Assembly: GCA_017526745.1 (NCBI GenBank)
Contig: JAFXQX010000013.1
Coordinates: 1 to 60,938, forward strand
Source of the DNA: Lachnospiraceae bacterium
GTDB taxonomy: Bacteria > Bacillota > Clostridia > Lachnospirales > Lachnospiraceae
DNA: 60,938 nucleotides
Reading direction: 5' to 3'
Below, piece by piece: positions 16,886 through 24,793 of the stretch. The number at the start of each line of letters is the position of its first letter. The first letter of the stretch is position 1. Both the position numbers and the translations under genes were made by a program. A model generated the notes under the pieces. It searched no databases and was not told the DNA's origin. It saw only the letters and a program-made list of their open reading frames with translations.

Positions 16886-18946
16886 TCACATTTCCACAGT
16901 TTCAAACACTTCTGCAAGTTTTGCGATCCTTATCAATCCATCTGCTTCAACAACACCGGTCAGATCTGCATTCGCCGGAATAACAATAAGACATAATCTT
17001 CCGTTTACAAAACATGCTATATTCACATTGATATCCCGTCTTGAGAGTAGCGCCGCAACAATCCCTGCATCCAATCTGTCACCTGTTATCGCGATCATTG
17101 CCGTACCGCCTGCGGGTGTACTGTTTATGGCATCTATGGCATTTTTAACTTCATTTGCGTCCGTAACATTCGATACAGCCCAAATACCGCTGTTATCCGC
17201 AATCGAGCCATAACCGATGTCATCCGAAGGCACAGACGAGGTATCGGAATTCACATGGCCAGGCTGTGGATTAGGGGTCGGGTCAGGCTGTGGATTAGGG
17301 GTCGGGTCGGGGTCTGTCTGTATAAGCGTCAGTGCCACATTCACATCTATACCGCCGCCTCTCGGAACGGTAAGATAATATGAACCGTTCTCATCCTGAT
17401 TGAGTGCAACTGTCTTCTCAGCATCCGCATATACTCCCACAAGTTCATAACCGGCGGGAACATCGAGTTTCACATATACTTTCTCAGTTTCACCTGCAAC
17501 ATCAAGCATCGTAGGGGCAACGCCCTCTCCGTTATCCCATGCCTTCTTCTTATTCCATGCTGTTCCGTCAGCATTTGCAAGGCTTAACACATTTGCGGGA
17601 GCATTGTTTATCTCGGGCTGTGTGACACGAATGATATAACTGATACATTTTGCCACGGCTTCTTGGGAGTTATCGCTTGTCAGCGTTTGTGCGCCATCGT
17701 TTTTTCCTAACAGCGCCGTGCCTTCATTACTTTCTATCTTCCATGCGGTTACATTTACTTTTTTATTAGTTATGCCTTCTGAATAATCCAAAATCACCGC
17801 AGGGATATTTTCTGCAGTAGATTTAACTGTTCCATCAATGATGATATCAGTGGATTTGGCGCTACTCATATTTTCTGTATAAATACCGGCTCCGTTACTT
17901 GTAACATCGCCTTTTACCTGTATTTTCAGATCTGTGAGTTCTCCGCCCTTTGCGTATATCCCCCGTGCCCCGGCCACTTCGCTGCTAACGACTATATTTC
18001 CTTCCACATTGATCGTGGCGGTTGTTGACCCTTCTGTATAACCCCGGGTTAAATCTGCACTGATACCGGAAGAATTCTTTGCTTGTTCTTCATTTCCGTT
18101 GGAAATCACCGTGATAGCATTGCCGGAACTGTCTTTACCGATATTAATGGTTGTATTTGACGTGTTTTGGGCGGAAACTTTAACACCGGTTGCTTCTGCA
18201 GCTGATGCTGATATTCCCTTTCCTACATCAATTTTGTTTGTATTTTTTGCTTTTGGAGAAATTTCTAATCCCATTGCTTTTTCAATACCATTAGCATCAA
18301 CGGCACCGCCTATATTAACGATAGTTACTGCATTATCACTTGAGGTGTTTAATGATACCCCCTTAGCGTCGCCTCCATCCGCTTTGGCTCTGGATATAAG
18401 ATCACCTCTGACGGTGATATTTGTATTACCTAGAGAAGAAGAAGGATAATTATTATTGTTTCTAGCTATATTGATTCCTGTCACGTTATCTGTGCCCGTG
18501 ACCGTCACATCTCCTTTGTTAGTGTCAGGATTCCCAACGATGATATTTACACTTCCGTTTTGGGCAGGGCGTGCCTCTATTCCCATGGTTGTTGAGCTTG
18601 AGGATGTATTTCTATTATCGACTGTCAGATCATTACCTATGGTAACAGTTGCCGCTTGACCTGAGTTTGGAGTAACGTTTATTCCTTTTGTGTTTTGAGC
18701 ATCAGAAGTGACTGTCAGATCATGACCTATGGAAACATCTGTTTCACGATCCTCACCATCAACACCGTAAAAATTAACTTGACCGGTTTCACAGCTAACC
18801 TCTGCATCACCATCAATAACCTCATTCCCGGTGATTGACTGGTCTGCCAATACAGGCACATTTAACGATACAGCAAGGTATATTGCTGACATCAGCGTCG
18901 CCATAATCTTCGTTGCTATGTTCCTTATCTTGTTCTGTATATCCAT
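16886..18946 (-). CDS. Secreted repetitive surface protein, beta-solenoid-like
   Basis: The 686-residue protein has a long signal peptide (cleavage near VLADQS). Residues about 40-440 are rich in Asn, Thr, Gly and Val with recurring NITVRGD, TVTIGNDLTV and TINIGKD phrases, suggesting a right-handed beta-helix/passenger-like repeat. A domain of about 100 residues with AYELVGVYADAEKTVALNQ-like features follows. A PTPNPQPDPTPNPQPG linker then leads to a C-terminal domain of about 100 residues (TAMIAITGDRLDAGIVAALL) seen in Clostridia surface proteins. No LPXTG-type tail is present. Ribosome binding site TAGGAG. It probably works in the envelope; its binding partner is unknown. Confidence 0.82.
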   Translation of the reverse strand: MDIQNKIRNIATKIMATLMSAIYLAVSLNVPVLADQSITGNEVIDGDAEVSCETGQVNFYGVDGEDRETDVSIGHDLTVTSDAQNTKGINVTPNSGQAATVTIGNDLTVDNRNTSSSSTTMGIEARPAQNGSVNIIVGNPDTNKGDVTVTGTDNVTGINIARNNNNYPSSSLGNTNITVRGDLISRAKADGGDAKGVSLNTSSDNAVTIVNIGGAVDANGIEKAMGLEISPKAKNTNKIDVGKGISASAAEATGVKVSAQNTSNTTINIGKDSSGNAITVISNGNEEQAKNSSGISADLTRGYTEGSTTATINVEGNIVVSSEVAGARGIYAKGGELTDLKIQVKGDVTSNGAGIYTENMSSAKSTDIIIDGTVKSTAENIPAVILDYSEGITNKKVNVTAWKIESNEGTALLGKNDGAQTLTSDNSQEAVAKCISYIIRVTQPEINNAPANVLSLANADGTAWNKKKAWDNGEGVAPTMLDVAGETEKVYVKLDVPAGYELVGVYADAEKTVALNQDENGSYYLTVPRGGGIDVNVALTLIQTDPDPTPNPQPDPTPNPQPGHVNSDTSSVPSDDIGYGSIADNSGIWAVSNVTDANEVKNAIDAINSTPAGGTAMIAITGDRLDAGIVAALLSRRDINVNIACFVNGRLCLIVIPANADLTGVVEADGLIRIAKLAEVFETVEM

Positions 18947-19007
18947 ATCTTATCTCCTATATCGGTTCAAATGCAGACATGCATTGCTTTCCTGCTGCCA
19001 CGTCCCC

Positions 19008-19035
19008 ATTATAGCCTTTTCATAAGCATAGTCAA
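19008..19035 (-). promoter_or_regulatory. Sigma-A promoter for the secreted repetitive protein
   Basis: TTGACT (19030-19035) and TATAAT (19008-19013), 16 bases apart on the minus strand, lie about 60 bases before the ATG at 18946. The -35 overlaps the stop of the truncated PI-PLC reading frame. Confidence 0.65.
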
Positions 19036-19385
19036 TGATTATATATCAGCGCAAATGCATATCCCGTATCATCTATCCAGTTGGTCAGGCGAAGATCCAG
19101 AGCTCTCACGCCTGAATCCAGCAATTCATCGATCGTTCTGTCCTGGGCAATGGCAAATGGTCTGATATAGGGTTCAACATCATACCCCACATACTTGATC
19201 GGCTCATGCCATGCAGTAGCAGTCGCAGCATCGTGCGATCCCGGAATATTGATCTCATAGAGGTATCGGTCATCCGGAAGAGCCGACATCCAGTTTGTGC
19301 CATCAAGATCATCGGCATAAACCCTTCCGGACATCATGAAAATAGAGACAAGTAAAGATGTGCAAAAGATCAGTGCTTTTTTCAT
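19032..19385 (-). pseudogene. Truncated PI-PLC X-domain protein (N-terminal third only)
   Basis: The reading frame has an intact signal peptide (MKKALIFCTSLLVSIFMM... VYADD) and the start of a bacterial phosphatidylinositol-specific phospholipase C X domain: NIPGSHDAAT contains the first catalytic His, and IAQDRTIDELLDSGVRALDL is the typical following helix/strand. It stops after 117 residues, where full-length enzymes have about 300. The second catalytic His and the rest of the barrel are missing, and no continuation was seen in other frames downstream. The end coincides with the promoter of the next gene, so a deletion or recombination probably joined two loci here. Confidence 0.75.
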
Positions 19386-19461
19386 CGTCAGACCCCGTTT
19401 ATCATGCTTATTTCTTTAACGTCTTCTTATCTTTAACCGCCATCCCCTGAGGCGGAACAGG

Positions 19462-20745
19462 TTAATCTTTCAGACATCCGATCGGCACAACATATACTCC
19501 GTCTTTTCGCTGATATGCATAACTATCCGTACCAGACAGCACCATAAGAAAAGAAGGTTCATGCATCCTGGTAGTATCGATCTTATCCGCAAGTTCCTTC
19601 ACTGTCTTGGCTCCATGCTCTATCAATGTATTTCCGCCAAGCTTAATCTCTATAAGGCCATAATCGCCATTATTCAGATGAATAACCGCATCACACTCCA
19701 GCCCGCTCTTATCTCTGTAATGATAAAGCTGTCCTCCGAGTGCATCAGCATATATCCTCAGATCTCTAATACACATAGTTTCAAACATGAGCCCAAATGT
19801 ATTCAGGTCGTTCATTAAATCTTTAGGATAGATACCCAGTGCGGCAGTGGCAATCGAAGGATCAACAAAGTACCTTGTATCAGATGTTCTGACGACTGTT
19901 TTGGATCTGAGATTCGGATTCCATGCCGGCAGATCCTCAACAACAAAAATCTTTTTAAGCGCATTTACATATGACAGAACCGTATCTTCATCCAATGTCT
20001 GAGAATCATTAGCATCCATGTCAGCCTTGAGAGCAGCATTGCTAACCTGTGCTCCCTGATTTCTCGCATACGAACGCATAAGAAGTCTCACCCGTTGTTC
20101 ATTCCTGTTTATTCCATCAACTCTTGATATATCATTATTGATAACCGATTCGTAATAATTCAGAGCCTGATCAAGTGCTATCTCCTTATCCTTCTGCAAA
20201 ACAGCCCGTGGCCAGCCTCCCCTGCAAACAAGATATGATATATCTTCGACACTCAGATTATTTACAGATGCAAGCGACACTCCGGGCTTTTCGTCAAATA
20301 GCGCCTTTATACTAACCTCTCCATTGGACTCCCCGGACTCAAATAAGGACATGGGGCGCATCTTGATCCTCGTATATCGTCCGGTTCCCGAATGTTCCAT
20401 TTTTGAAATATCTACCGGGGCAGACGATCCGGTCAAAATATACATTCCCTCGGATCCTCCATGATCAACAGCAAACCGGATACTGTCCCACAATGCTGGC
20501 GCAATCTGCCATTCGTCAATCAGTCTCGGCAACTCGCCCGCAAGCAAAACAGAAGGTTTTATCTCAGCCATCCTAAGATTCTGTTCCTTCTTCTCGGGCT
20601 CATCCATGTACAATATGCTTGCAGCTTTCTGCTCTGCTGTTGTGGTCTTTCCACACCACTTGGGTCCTTCGATCAGAACTGCTCCGACGCTTTTCAGTTT
20701 TCTTTCCAAAATGCTGTCAGCAACCCTCTTCTTGTAATCATCCAT
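19462..20745 (-). CDS. AAA-family ATPase with C-terminal DUF4143 domain
   Basis: The 427-residue protein has an AAA_14-type ATPase domain: Walker A GPKWCGKTT, a Walker B-like LPRLIDEWQ and the sensor-like YILTGSSAP. A C-terminal DUF4143 domain (nuclease-like PD-(D/E)XK fold in some models: GLECDAVIHLNNGDYGLIEIKLG carries E/D...E-x-K residues) follows. Members are widespread in gut bacteria as solitary, often mobile, genes of unknown role; links to toxin-antitoxin or defence functions have been proposed but not shown here. The gene is solitary, preceded by three spaced repeats at 20792-20851. Confidence 0.92.
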   Translation of the reverse strand: MDDYKKRVADSILERKLKSVGAVLIEGPKWCGKTTTAEQKAASILYMDEPEKKEQNLRMAEIKPSVLLAGELPRLIDEWQIAPALWDSIRFAVDHGGSEGMYILTGSSAPVDISKMEHSGTGRYTRIKMRPMSLFESGESNGEVSIKALFDEKPGVSLASVNNLSVEDISYLVCRGGWPRAVLQKDKEIALDQALNYYESVINNDISRVDGINRNEQRVRLLMRSYARNQGAQVSNAALKADMDANDSQTLDEDTVLSYVNALKKIFVVEDLPAWNPNLRSKTVVRTSDTRYFVDPSIATAALGIYPKDLMNDLNTFGLMFETMCIRDLRIYADALGGQLYHYRDKSGLECDAVIHLNNGDYGLIEIKLGGNTLIEHGAKTVKELADKIDTTRMHEPSFLMVLSGTDSYAYQRKDGVYVVPIGCLKD

Positions 20746-20791
20746 AGAATTATTATTCCCTGTTCCCTATTTTCTATACAACAATATCATA

Positions 20792-20851
20792 TTCGGTTAT
20801 TTGGCAATAATCCTTTCGGCTATTTGGCTATATATTTTTCGGTTATTCGGC
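20792..20851. repeat. Three direct repeats with exact 23-bp period upstream of DUF4143 ATPase
   Basis: TTCGGTTATTTGGC (20792-20805), TTCGGCTATTTGGC (20815-20828) and TTCGGTTATTCGGC (20838-20851) start exactly 23 bases apart. Read on the minus strand each unit is GCCGAATAACCGAA-like and contains two CCGAA or CCAAA half sites 8 bases apart. They lie 47-106 bases upstream of the ATPase ATG, suggesting an operator array for cooperative binding. The spacers are AT-rich and unrelated, so this is not a CRISPR. Confidence 0.85.
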
Positions 20852-20946
20852 ATTAACTGTAGTATCACTATGGTCGTCTTTTCATTATTGAACCGTTTAT
20901 GGATATTCCATGCGCATACATCACGCATAGTATCCGCATAACGAAA

Positions 20947-20975
20947 ATGAGCATAGCCTATTCAGCTACGCTCAT
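20947..20975 (-). terminator. Intrinsic terminator of the tmRNA gene
   Basis: An 11-bp stem (ATGAGCGTAGC/GCTATGCTCAT on the minus strand, one G-U pair) with a 7-base loop is followed by TTTTCG. It lies about 80 bases after the mature tmRNA 3' end. Confidence 0.75.
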
Positions 20976-21055
20976 ATTCATACTCAAACGCATATATCAG
21001 ATATAATCGCGTTTTCCATATCGCCACATCATGAGTTCGACGTGACGTGGTCTGA

Positions 21056-21401
21056 TGGACCTGGCGGGAGTTGAACCCGCGTCCGAAAGTTCATCCGTTA
21101 AGACTTCTCCCATCACAGTCATTTGAAAAAGATTCCCGAAGCTGCAAGTCAAATGACAAACCGGCAACGCCGGTAGCTTCATGGATCTCTTACCTGCTCA
21201 AAGCTTTGCAGGCAAGGTGCCCTACCTGATTGATGCCGTATCCGCACTCAGTAGGCGAAATGCGGGCGACACGCAGCGCTTAGGCTGCGAACGCTAACTT
21301 ATTGTCTGCGTTTAAATTTAAGTTTCTCATTTGATAACGCGGTATGAGGCCGCGGATGGCTATCTTAAGTTCAAAACCCCCGTCGAAACCGGTACAGGCC
21401 C
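21056..21401 (-). ncRNA. ssrA: Transfer-messenger RNA (tmRNA)
   Basis: It rescues stalled ribosomes by trans-translation with SmpB. The tRNA-like ends are clear: the 5' end GGGCCTG pairs with CAGGTCC at the 3' end (discriminator A at 21056), and the T arm CGCGGGTTCAACTCCCGCC lies just inside. The 5' region GTACCGGTTTCGACGGGGG is the conserved D-arm-like segment. An internal frame ends in GCAGACAATAAGTTAGCG TTC GCA GCC TAA, giving a degradation tag that ends ADNKLAFAA (with in-frame NLNLN codons before it). CCA appears not to be encoded: TCA follows the discriminator. smpB lies immediately upstream on the same strand. Confidence 0.95.
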
Positions 21402-21402
21402 A

Positions 21403-21505
21403 TGTCAGGATTGGCTATGATCAAATTTGTCTTCGTGCCGGAAATGAAATGACAATCCTGACACGGCGACGTCGAATATTTCGAGCGAAAGGGAGAAATA
21501 TTCGA
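21403..21505. repeat. Two inverted repeats between smpB and ssrA
   Basis: Arms TGTCAGGATTG (21403-21413) and CAATCCTGACA (21453-21463) are perfect 11-mers 39 bases apart. Arms TCGAATATTTC (21472-21482) and GAAATATTCGA (21495-21505) are perfect 11-mers with a 12-base loop. The first ends two bases before the mature tmRNA 5' end, so it may guide processing of the precursor or act as a control element. Neither has a T-run like a terminator. Confidence 0.7.
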
Positions 21506-21533
21506 TGTTGTTATGAAACCACGCCACTACCTG

Positions 21534-22004
21534 TTATTTCAAACTAACTTTAAAGTCTCTCTCTGCCTCCCTCTTCTGATCTCTTGCCGCGATCGCCTCA
21601 CGCTTATCGTATAGCTTCTTACCTTTGGCAAGGCCTATCTCCACTTTGCACAGACTCCCCTTAAGGTAGACCTGCAAAGGAACGATCGTATATCCCTTCT
21701 CCGTAAGCTTCCCCAGAAGCTTTCTTGTCTCCTGTTTGTGAAGCAGAAGCTTGCGTGTGCGGAGCGGATCCCTGTTGAATATATTGCCTTTCTCATACGG
21801 CGGGATATGCATGCCGTATATGAACGCTTCACCGTTCTCGATGCCGATGTAAGACTCCTTCACGGAGCACTTGCCCTGGCGGAGTGATTTTATCTCCGTG
21901 CCGTACAGGGCTATGCCGGCCTCGATCTTCTCTTCTATGAAAAAATCATGATATACTTTTTTGTTGTTGGCGATAAGCTTAACGCCAGTTTTATCCTTGC
22001 CCAT
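21534..22004 (-). CDS. smpB: SsrA-binding protein SmpB
   Basis: It binds the tRNA-like part of tmRNA and brings it to stalled ribosomes. The 156 residues match the family: [38 protein letters not shown] and the basic C-terminal tail [19 protein letters not shown]. The ATG at 22004 is chosen because a TGTTATAAT promoter box around 22033 lies too close to the in-frame ATG at 22031, and because it gives the standard MGKDKTG N-terminus. ssrA follows 130 bases downstream on the same strand. Confidence 0.96.
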   Translation of the reverse strand: MGKDKTGVKLIANNKKVYHDFFIEEKIEAGIALYGTEIKSLRQGKCSVKESYIGIENGEAFIYGMHIPPYEKGNIFNRDPLRTRKLLLHKQETRKLLGKLTEKGYTIVPLQVYLKGSLCKVEIGLAKGKKLYDKREAIAARDQKREAERDFKVSLK

Positions 22005-22077
22005 ATCAATTATCGTCCATTTCCATGTCAATTATAACATGTAATATCCATTATCGCTGTATTTTCATCATCAGAAT

Positions 22078-24270
22078 TCAATATATATCATTATCCAATG
22101 CGCTCACATCATCAGCGAGGATAAAATCAACCGTGCGAAGTTCTGTATCTACCATGTTACAGACAACGCGCACCGGCATCCCGAGTTCGTACCGGCGTCC
22201 GGTCGCGGTGCCGACAAGCTCGTAATTATCCTCATTATAGACAAAATAGTCGCCCTCGATCTTGGATATATGCACGAGACCTTCGACCGTATTCGGAAGT
22301 TCCACGTAGATGCCCCAGTTCGTAACACCGCTTATAACGCCCTCGAACACCTCGCCGATGTGATCCTGCATATACTCGGCCTTCTTGAGCTTATCGCACT
22401 CGCGCTCGGCCTCATCGGCCATCCTCTCCCTGATGCTTGAATGATGGCACACATTTCCCAGGATCGATTCGTAGTGGGAAATCCTGTCCTCATCAAGCCG
22501 GCCGTTTATATATTCCTTGATTATCCGGTGTATCTGCAGATCGGGATACCTTCTTATCGGCGAAGTAAAGTGGCAGTAATACCGAAGTGCCAGCCCGAAA
22601 TGCCCCTCACACGACATCGAATATTTGGCGCGCTGCATCGAACGGAGCGTCAGCCGGCTGATCAGCGACTCTTCCGGAGTATCCTCGATCCCGGCCAGAA
22701 GCTTTTGCAGTTCCTTCGGATGCACCTCGTCATCCCTTACCTTGATGCCGTAGCCGAAGTTTCTGATGAACAGCTCAAGCTTTCTGATCTTGTCCATATC
22801 CGGTTTTTCGTGGATACGGTAGACAAAAGGCGTCTCGGCCCAGAAGAAATGCTCTGCCACGGTCTCGTTTGCCGCGAGCATGAAATCCTCAATCAGCCTT
22901 GTCGCATTGTTCCTCTCATGCGGGCGCACACTTACCGGATGCCCCTTCCCGTCAAGCTCTATCTTCGTCTCGGGAAGGTCAAAATCAACCGATCCGCGTT
23001 CTTTTCTCCGATGCCGCAGAAGCTTTGCGACCTCATGCATCGATATGAGCATATCGGCTACATCCGAGTATTTATCTGTCAGTTCCGGATCATTGTCTGT
23101 GATGATCCTGTTAACATCGCCGTACGTCATAGCATGGTCTGTCCTGATAACGCTCTCGACAATCCTGTGATCTGTTATCTCACCTTGAGGGTTTATCGTC
23201 ATAAAGCATGACAGGGCAAGCCTGTCCACGTCTTCATTGAGGGAGCAGATACCGTTTGACAGCTGCGTCGGAAGCATCGGGATAACGCGGTCTAGAGGAT
23301 AACAGCTTGTGCCCCTTTGCAGGGCTTCCTCATCAAGTGCCGAACCTTCACGCACATAGTGCGACACATCCGCAATATGAACACCAAGTTCGAAGTTTGC
23401 GCCATCTTTGGTAAGGCTTACCGCATCGTCAATATCCTTCGTATCATCCCCGTCGATCGTGACCATAAGGAGATCTCGCAGGTCCTCGCGCCCGGCTGTT
23501 TCTTTTCCGGTAACAATCTGTGGTACCTGTAAGGCTTCATACATTACCTCTTGGGGGAATTCATCTTCCATACCGTAAGATCTTAATATAGACAGTACAT
23601 CTATACCGGGATCATCGGCATTTCCGAGCACCTCGGTGATAATTCCCTGGGGATTTCGCTGAGATGTCCCGTAATCGGTTATACGGACAACTACCTTCTG
23701 AGAGTCGAGCGCCTTGCTGCCGGCCTCCGCAGGTATGAATATGTCGCGGTCTATCCTTACGGAATCGGGTATCACAAATCCGTATCCGGAATTTGTCGCC
23801 TCATACGTCCCGACGATGATGTCGCAGGCGCGCTCCTTTACGGCAACTACAACTGCCTCGGCGTTCTTACCCCTGCCCTGGCCATATCTTCCGTGGTGCC
23901 TCGGGCTTCCTGTTTCCGGTTCAATGAGAACAGTATCCCCGTGAAGTGCCGTGCCCGTGTTCTTCTCACTGATAAAGAAATCGCCTTCAACACCTTCGAC
24001 ACTTACGAACCCGTATCCGTGTCCGCTTGATGAGAAGACACCCTCAAGCGTTTCTGCATTCGGCAGGCTGTACCTTCCGCGTTTGCTGACGGTTATCGCG
24101 CCATCAGCCAGGAGCTGCTCCAGGCACTGCTTAAACAGCGGCCTGTCCTCTGAGGCCACCTGCATCACGATCGCCAGCTCCTTCTCCTTCATCGGCTTGT
24201 AGGCCTGATCCTGTATCAGGGCCAGTATTCTGTTTTTGCGTTCGTTTATATCCATATGATTTACTGACAT
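22078..24270 (-). CDS. rnr: Ribonuclease R
   Basis: A 3'-to-5' exoribonuclease that degrades structured RNA and acts with tmRNA/SmpB in quality control. The order of domains is as expected: an N-terminal helix-turn-helix region (RKNRILALIQDQAY), two cold-shock/OB domains (GYGFVSVEGVEGDFFI, GYGFVIPDSVRIDRDIF), the RNB catalytic domain with metal-binding Asp residues in TIDGDDTKDIDDAVS, and a C-terminal S1 domain (FEGVISGVTNWGIYVEL). The start at 24270 (MSVNHMD, 730 residues) is preferred over 24303. The only Shine-Dalgarno-like GAGGG before it lies inside the secG terminator hairpin; MDINERK at 24255 is an alternative. Confidence 0.95.
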   Translation of the reverse strand: MSVNHMDINERKNRILALIQDQAYKPMKEKELAIVMQVASEDRPLFKQCLEQLLADGAITVSKRGRYSLPNAETLEGVFSSSGHGYGFVSVEGVEGDFFISEKNTGTALHGDTVLIEPETGSPRHHGRYGQGRGKNAEAVVVAVKERACDIIVGTYEATNSGYGFVIPDSVRIDRDIFIPAEAGSKALDSQKVVVRITDYGTSQRNPQGIITEVLGNADDPGIDVLSILRSYGMEDEFPQEVMYEALQVPQIVTGKETAGREDLRDLLMVTIDGDDTKDIDDAVSLTKDGANFELGVHIADVSHYVREGSALDEEALQRGTSCYPLDRVIPMLPTQLSNGICSLNEDVDRLALSCFMTINPQGEITDHRIVESVIRTDHAMTYGDVNRIITDNDPELTDKYSDVADMLISMHEVAKLLRHRRKERGSVDFDLPETKIELDGKGHPVSVRPHERNNATRLIEDFMLAANETVAEHFFWAETPFVYRIHEKPDMDKIRKLELFIRNFGYGIKVRDDEVHPKELQKLLAGIEDTPEESLISRLTLRSMQRAKYSMSCEGHFGLALRYYCHFTSPIRRYPDLQIHRIIKEYINGRLDEDRISHYESILGNVCHHSSIRERMADEAERECDKLKKAEYMQDHIGEVFEGVISGVTNWGIYVELPNTVEGLVHISKIEGDYFVYNEDNYELVGTATGRRYELGMPVRVVCNMVDTELRTVDFILADDVSALDNDIY

Positions 24271-24276
24271 TAAAAA

Positions 24277-24300
24277 TGGCACCCTCTGATGAGAGTGCCA
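24277..24300 (-). terminator. secG terminator, overlapping the rnr translation start region
   Basis: On the minus strand TGGCACTCT / AGAGGGTGCCA forms a stem with one mismatch and a 4-base loop, followed by TTTTT. It lies 30 bases past the secG stop and six bases before the rnr ATG. The right arm contains GAGGG, the best ribosome binding site for rnr. Confidence 0.8.
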
Positions 24301-24329
24301 CACAATTAGCCTTTGTTGTCCTATCCGGC

Positions 24330-24569
24330 TTAGAACAGGTTCATGTTCAGAAGGATCGCTATAAGCATAAATGCAACGACGAGGATCTTCGTGATCTTCT
24401 CAAGCTTACCTTCTATCGAACGGCCTTTGTTCTTGCCCCAGTAGGTCTCTGCCGCTCCGCTTATAACACCGAGTCCGGCACTCTTTCCTTCCTGCATGAG
24501 AACGATGGCTGATAATGCAACACTCACCAGTATAAATATTATTGTAAGAGTAATCCTTAATGCGCCCAT
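24330..24569 (-). CDS. secG: Preprotein translocase subunit SecG
   Basis: The 79-residue membrane protein assists SecYEG export. Two membrane segments (about 5-24, IIFILVSVALSAIVLMQ; about 58-77, ILVVAFMLIAILLNMNLF) flank the conserved GKSAGLGVISGAAETYWGKN loop. The order secG-rnr-smpB-ssrA is a common Firmicutes arrangement. A candidate promoter lies at 24622-24650. Confidence 0.96.
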   Translation of the reverse strand: MGALRITLTIIFILVSVALSAIVLMQEGKSAGLGVISGAAETYWGKNKGRSIEGKLEKITKILVVAFMLIAILLNMNLF

Positions 24570-24621
24570 AAAGCACCTCCGTTAATACCGTACGCGGGCT
24601 AAATCTTCCGCACACCATGCT

Positions 24622-24650
24622 AATTTACCACATAACCTGCGCAAAATCAA
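24622..24650 (-). promoter_or_regulatory. Predicted promoter for secG
   Basis: TTGATT (24645-24650) and TAAATT (24622-24627) are separated by 17 bases on the minus strand, 53 bases upstream of the secG ATG. Confidence 0.5.
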
Positions 24651-24736
24651 GTAATTTGTTGTCTTGTCCTTGATCCTGAACACTATCGCAAGGATTACCC
24701 CTACCACAGATGCCACGGTACCAAGAACAGTCAGTA

Positions 24737-24765
24737 AGAAGCGCCCGCAATCTGCGGACGCTTCT
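24737..24765 (-). terminator. Terminator after the giant surface protein gene
   Basis: AGAAGCGTCCGCA / TGCGGGCGCTTCT on the minus strand is a 13-bp stem (one G-U pair, 3-base loop) followed by TACTG; the T-tail is only partial. It lies 29 bases after the stop codon of the 4628-residue gene. Confidence 0.7.
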
Positions 24766-24793
24766 CTTACTTCTTATTTACCTTGCGGCAAAA

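Noticed and set aside
20792-20851. CRISPR-like array before the DUF4143 gene
   Set aside because: Only three short units with 9-base spacers of no individual character; better explained as an operator.
20997-21182. Small open frame of 61 residues on the minus strand
   Set aside because: It lies inside the 3' half of the tmRNA gene and contains its T arm.
24650-24740. Possible small membrane peptide (LGTVASVVGVILAIVFRIKDK) upstream of secG
   Set aside because: The frame has no start codon or ribosome binding site and runs out of the giant gene's terminator. At best it is a remnant; not annotated.
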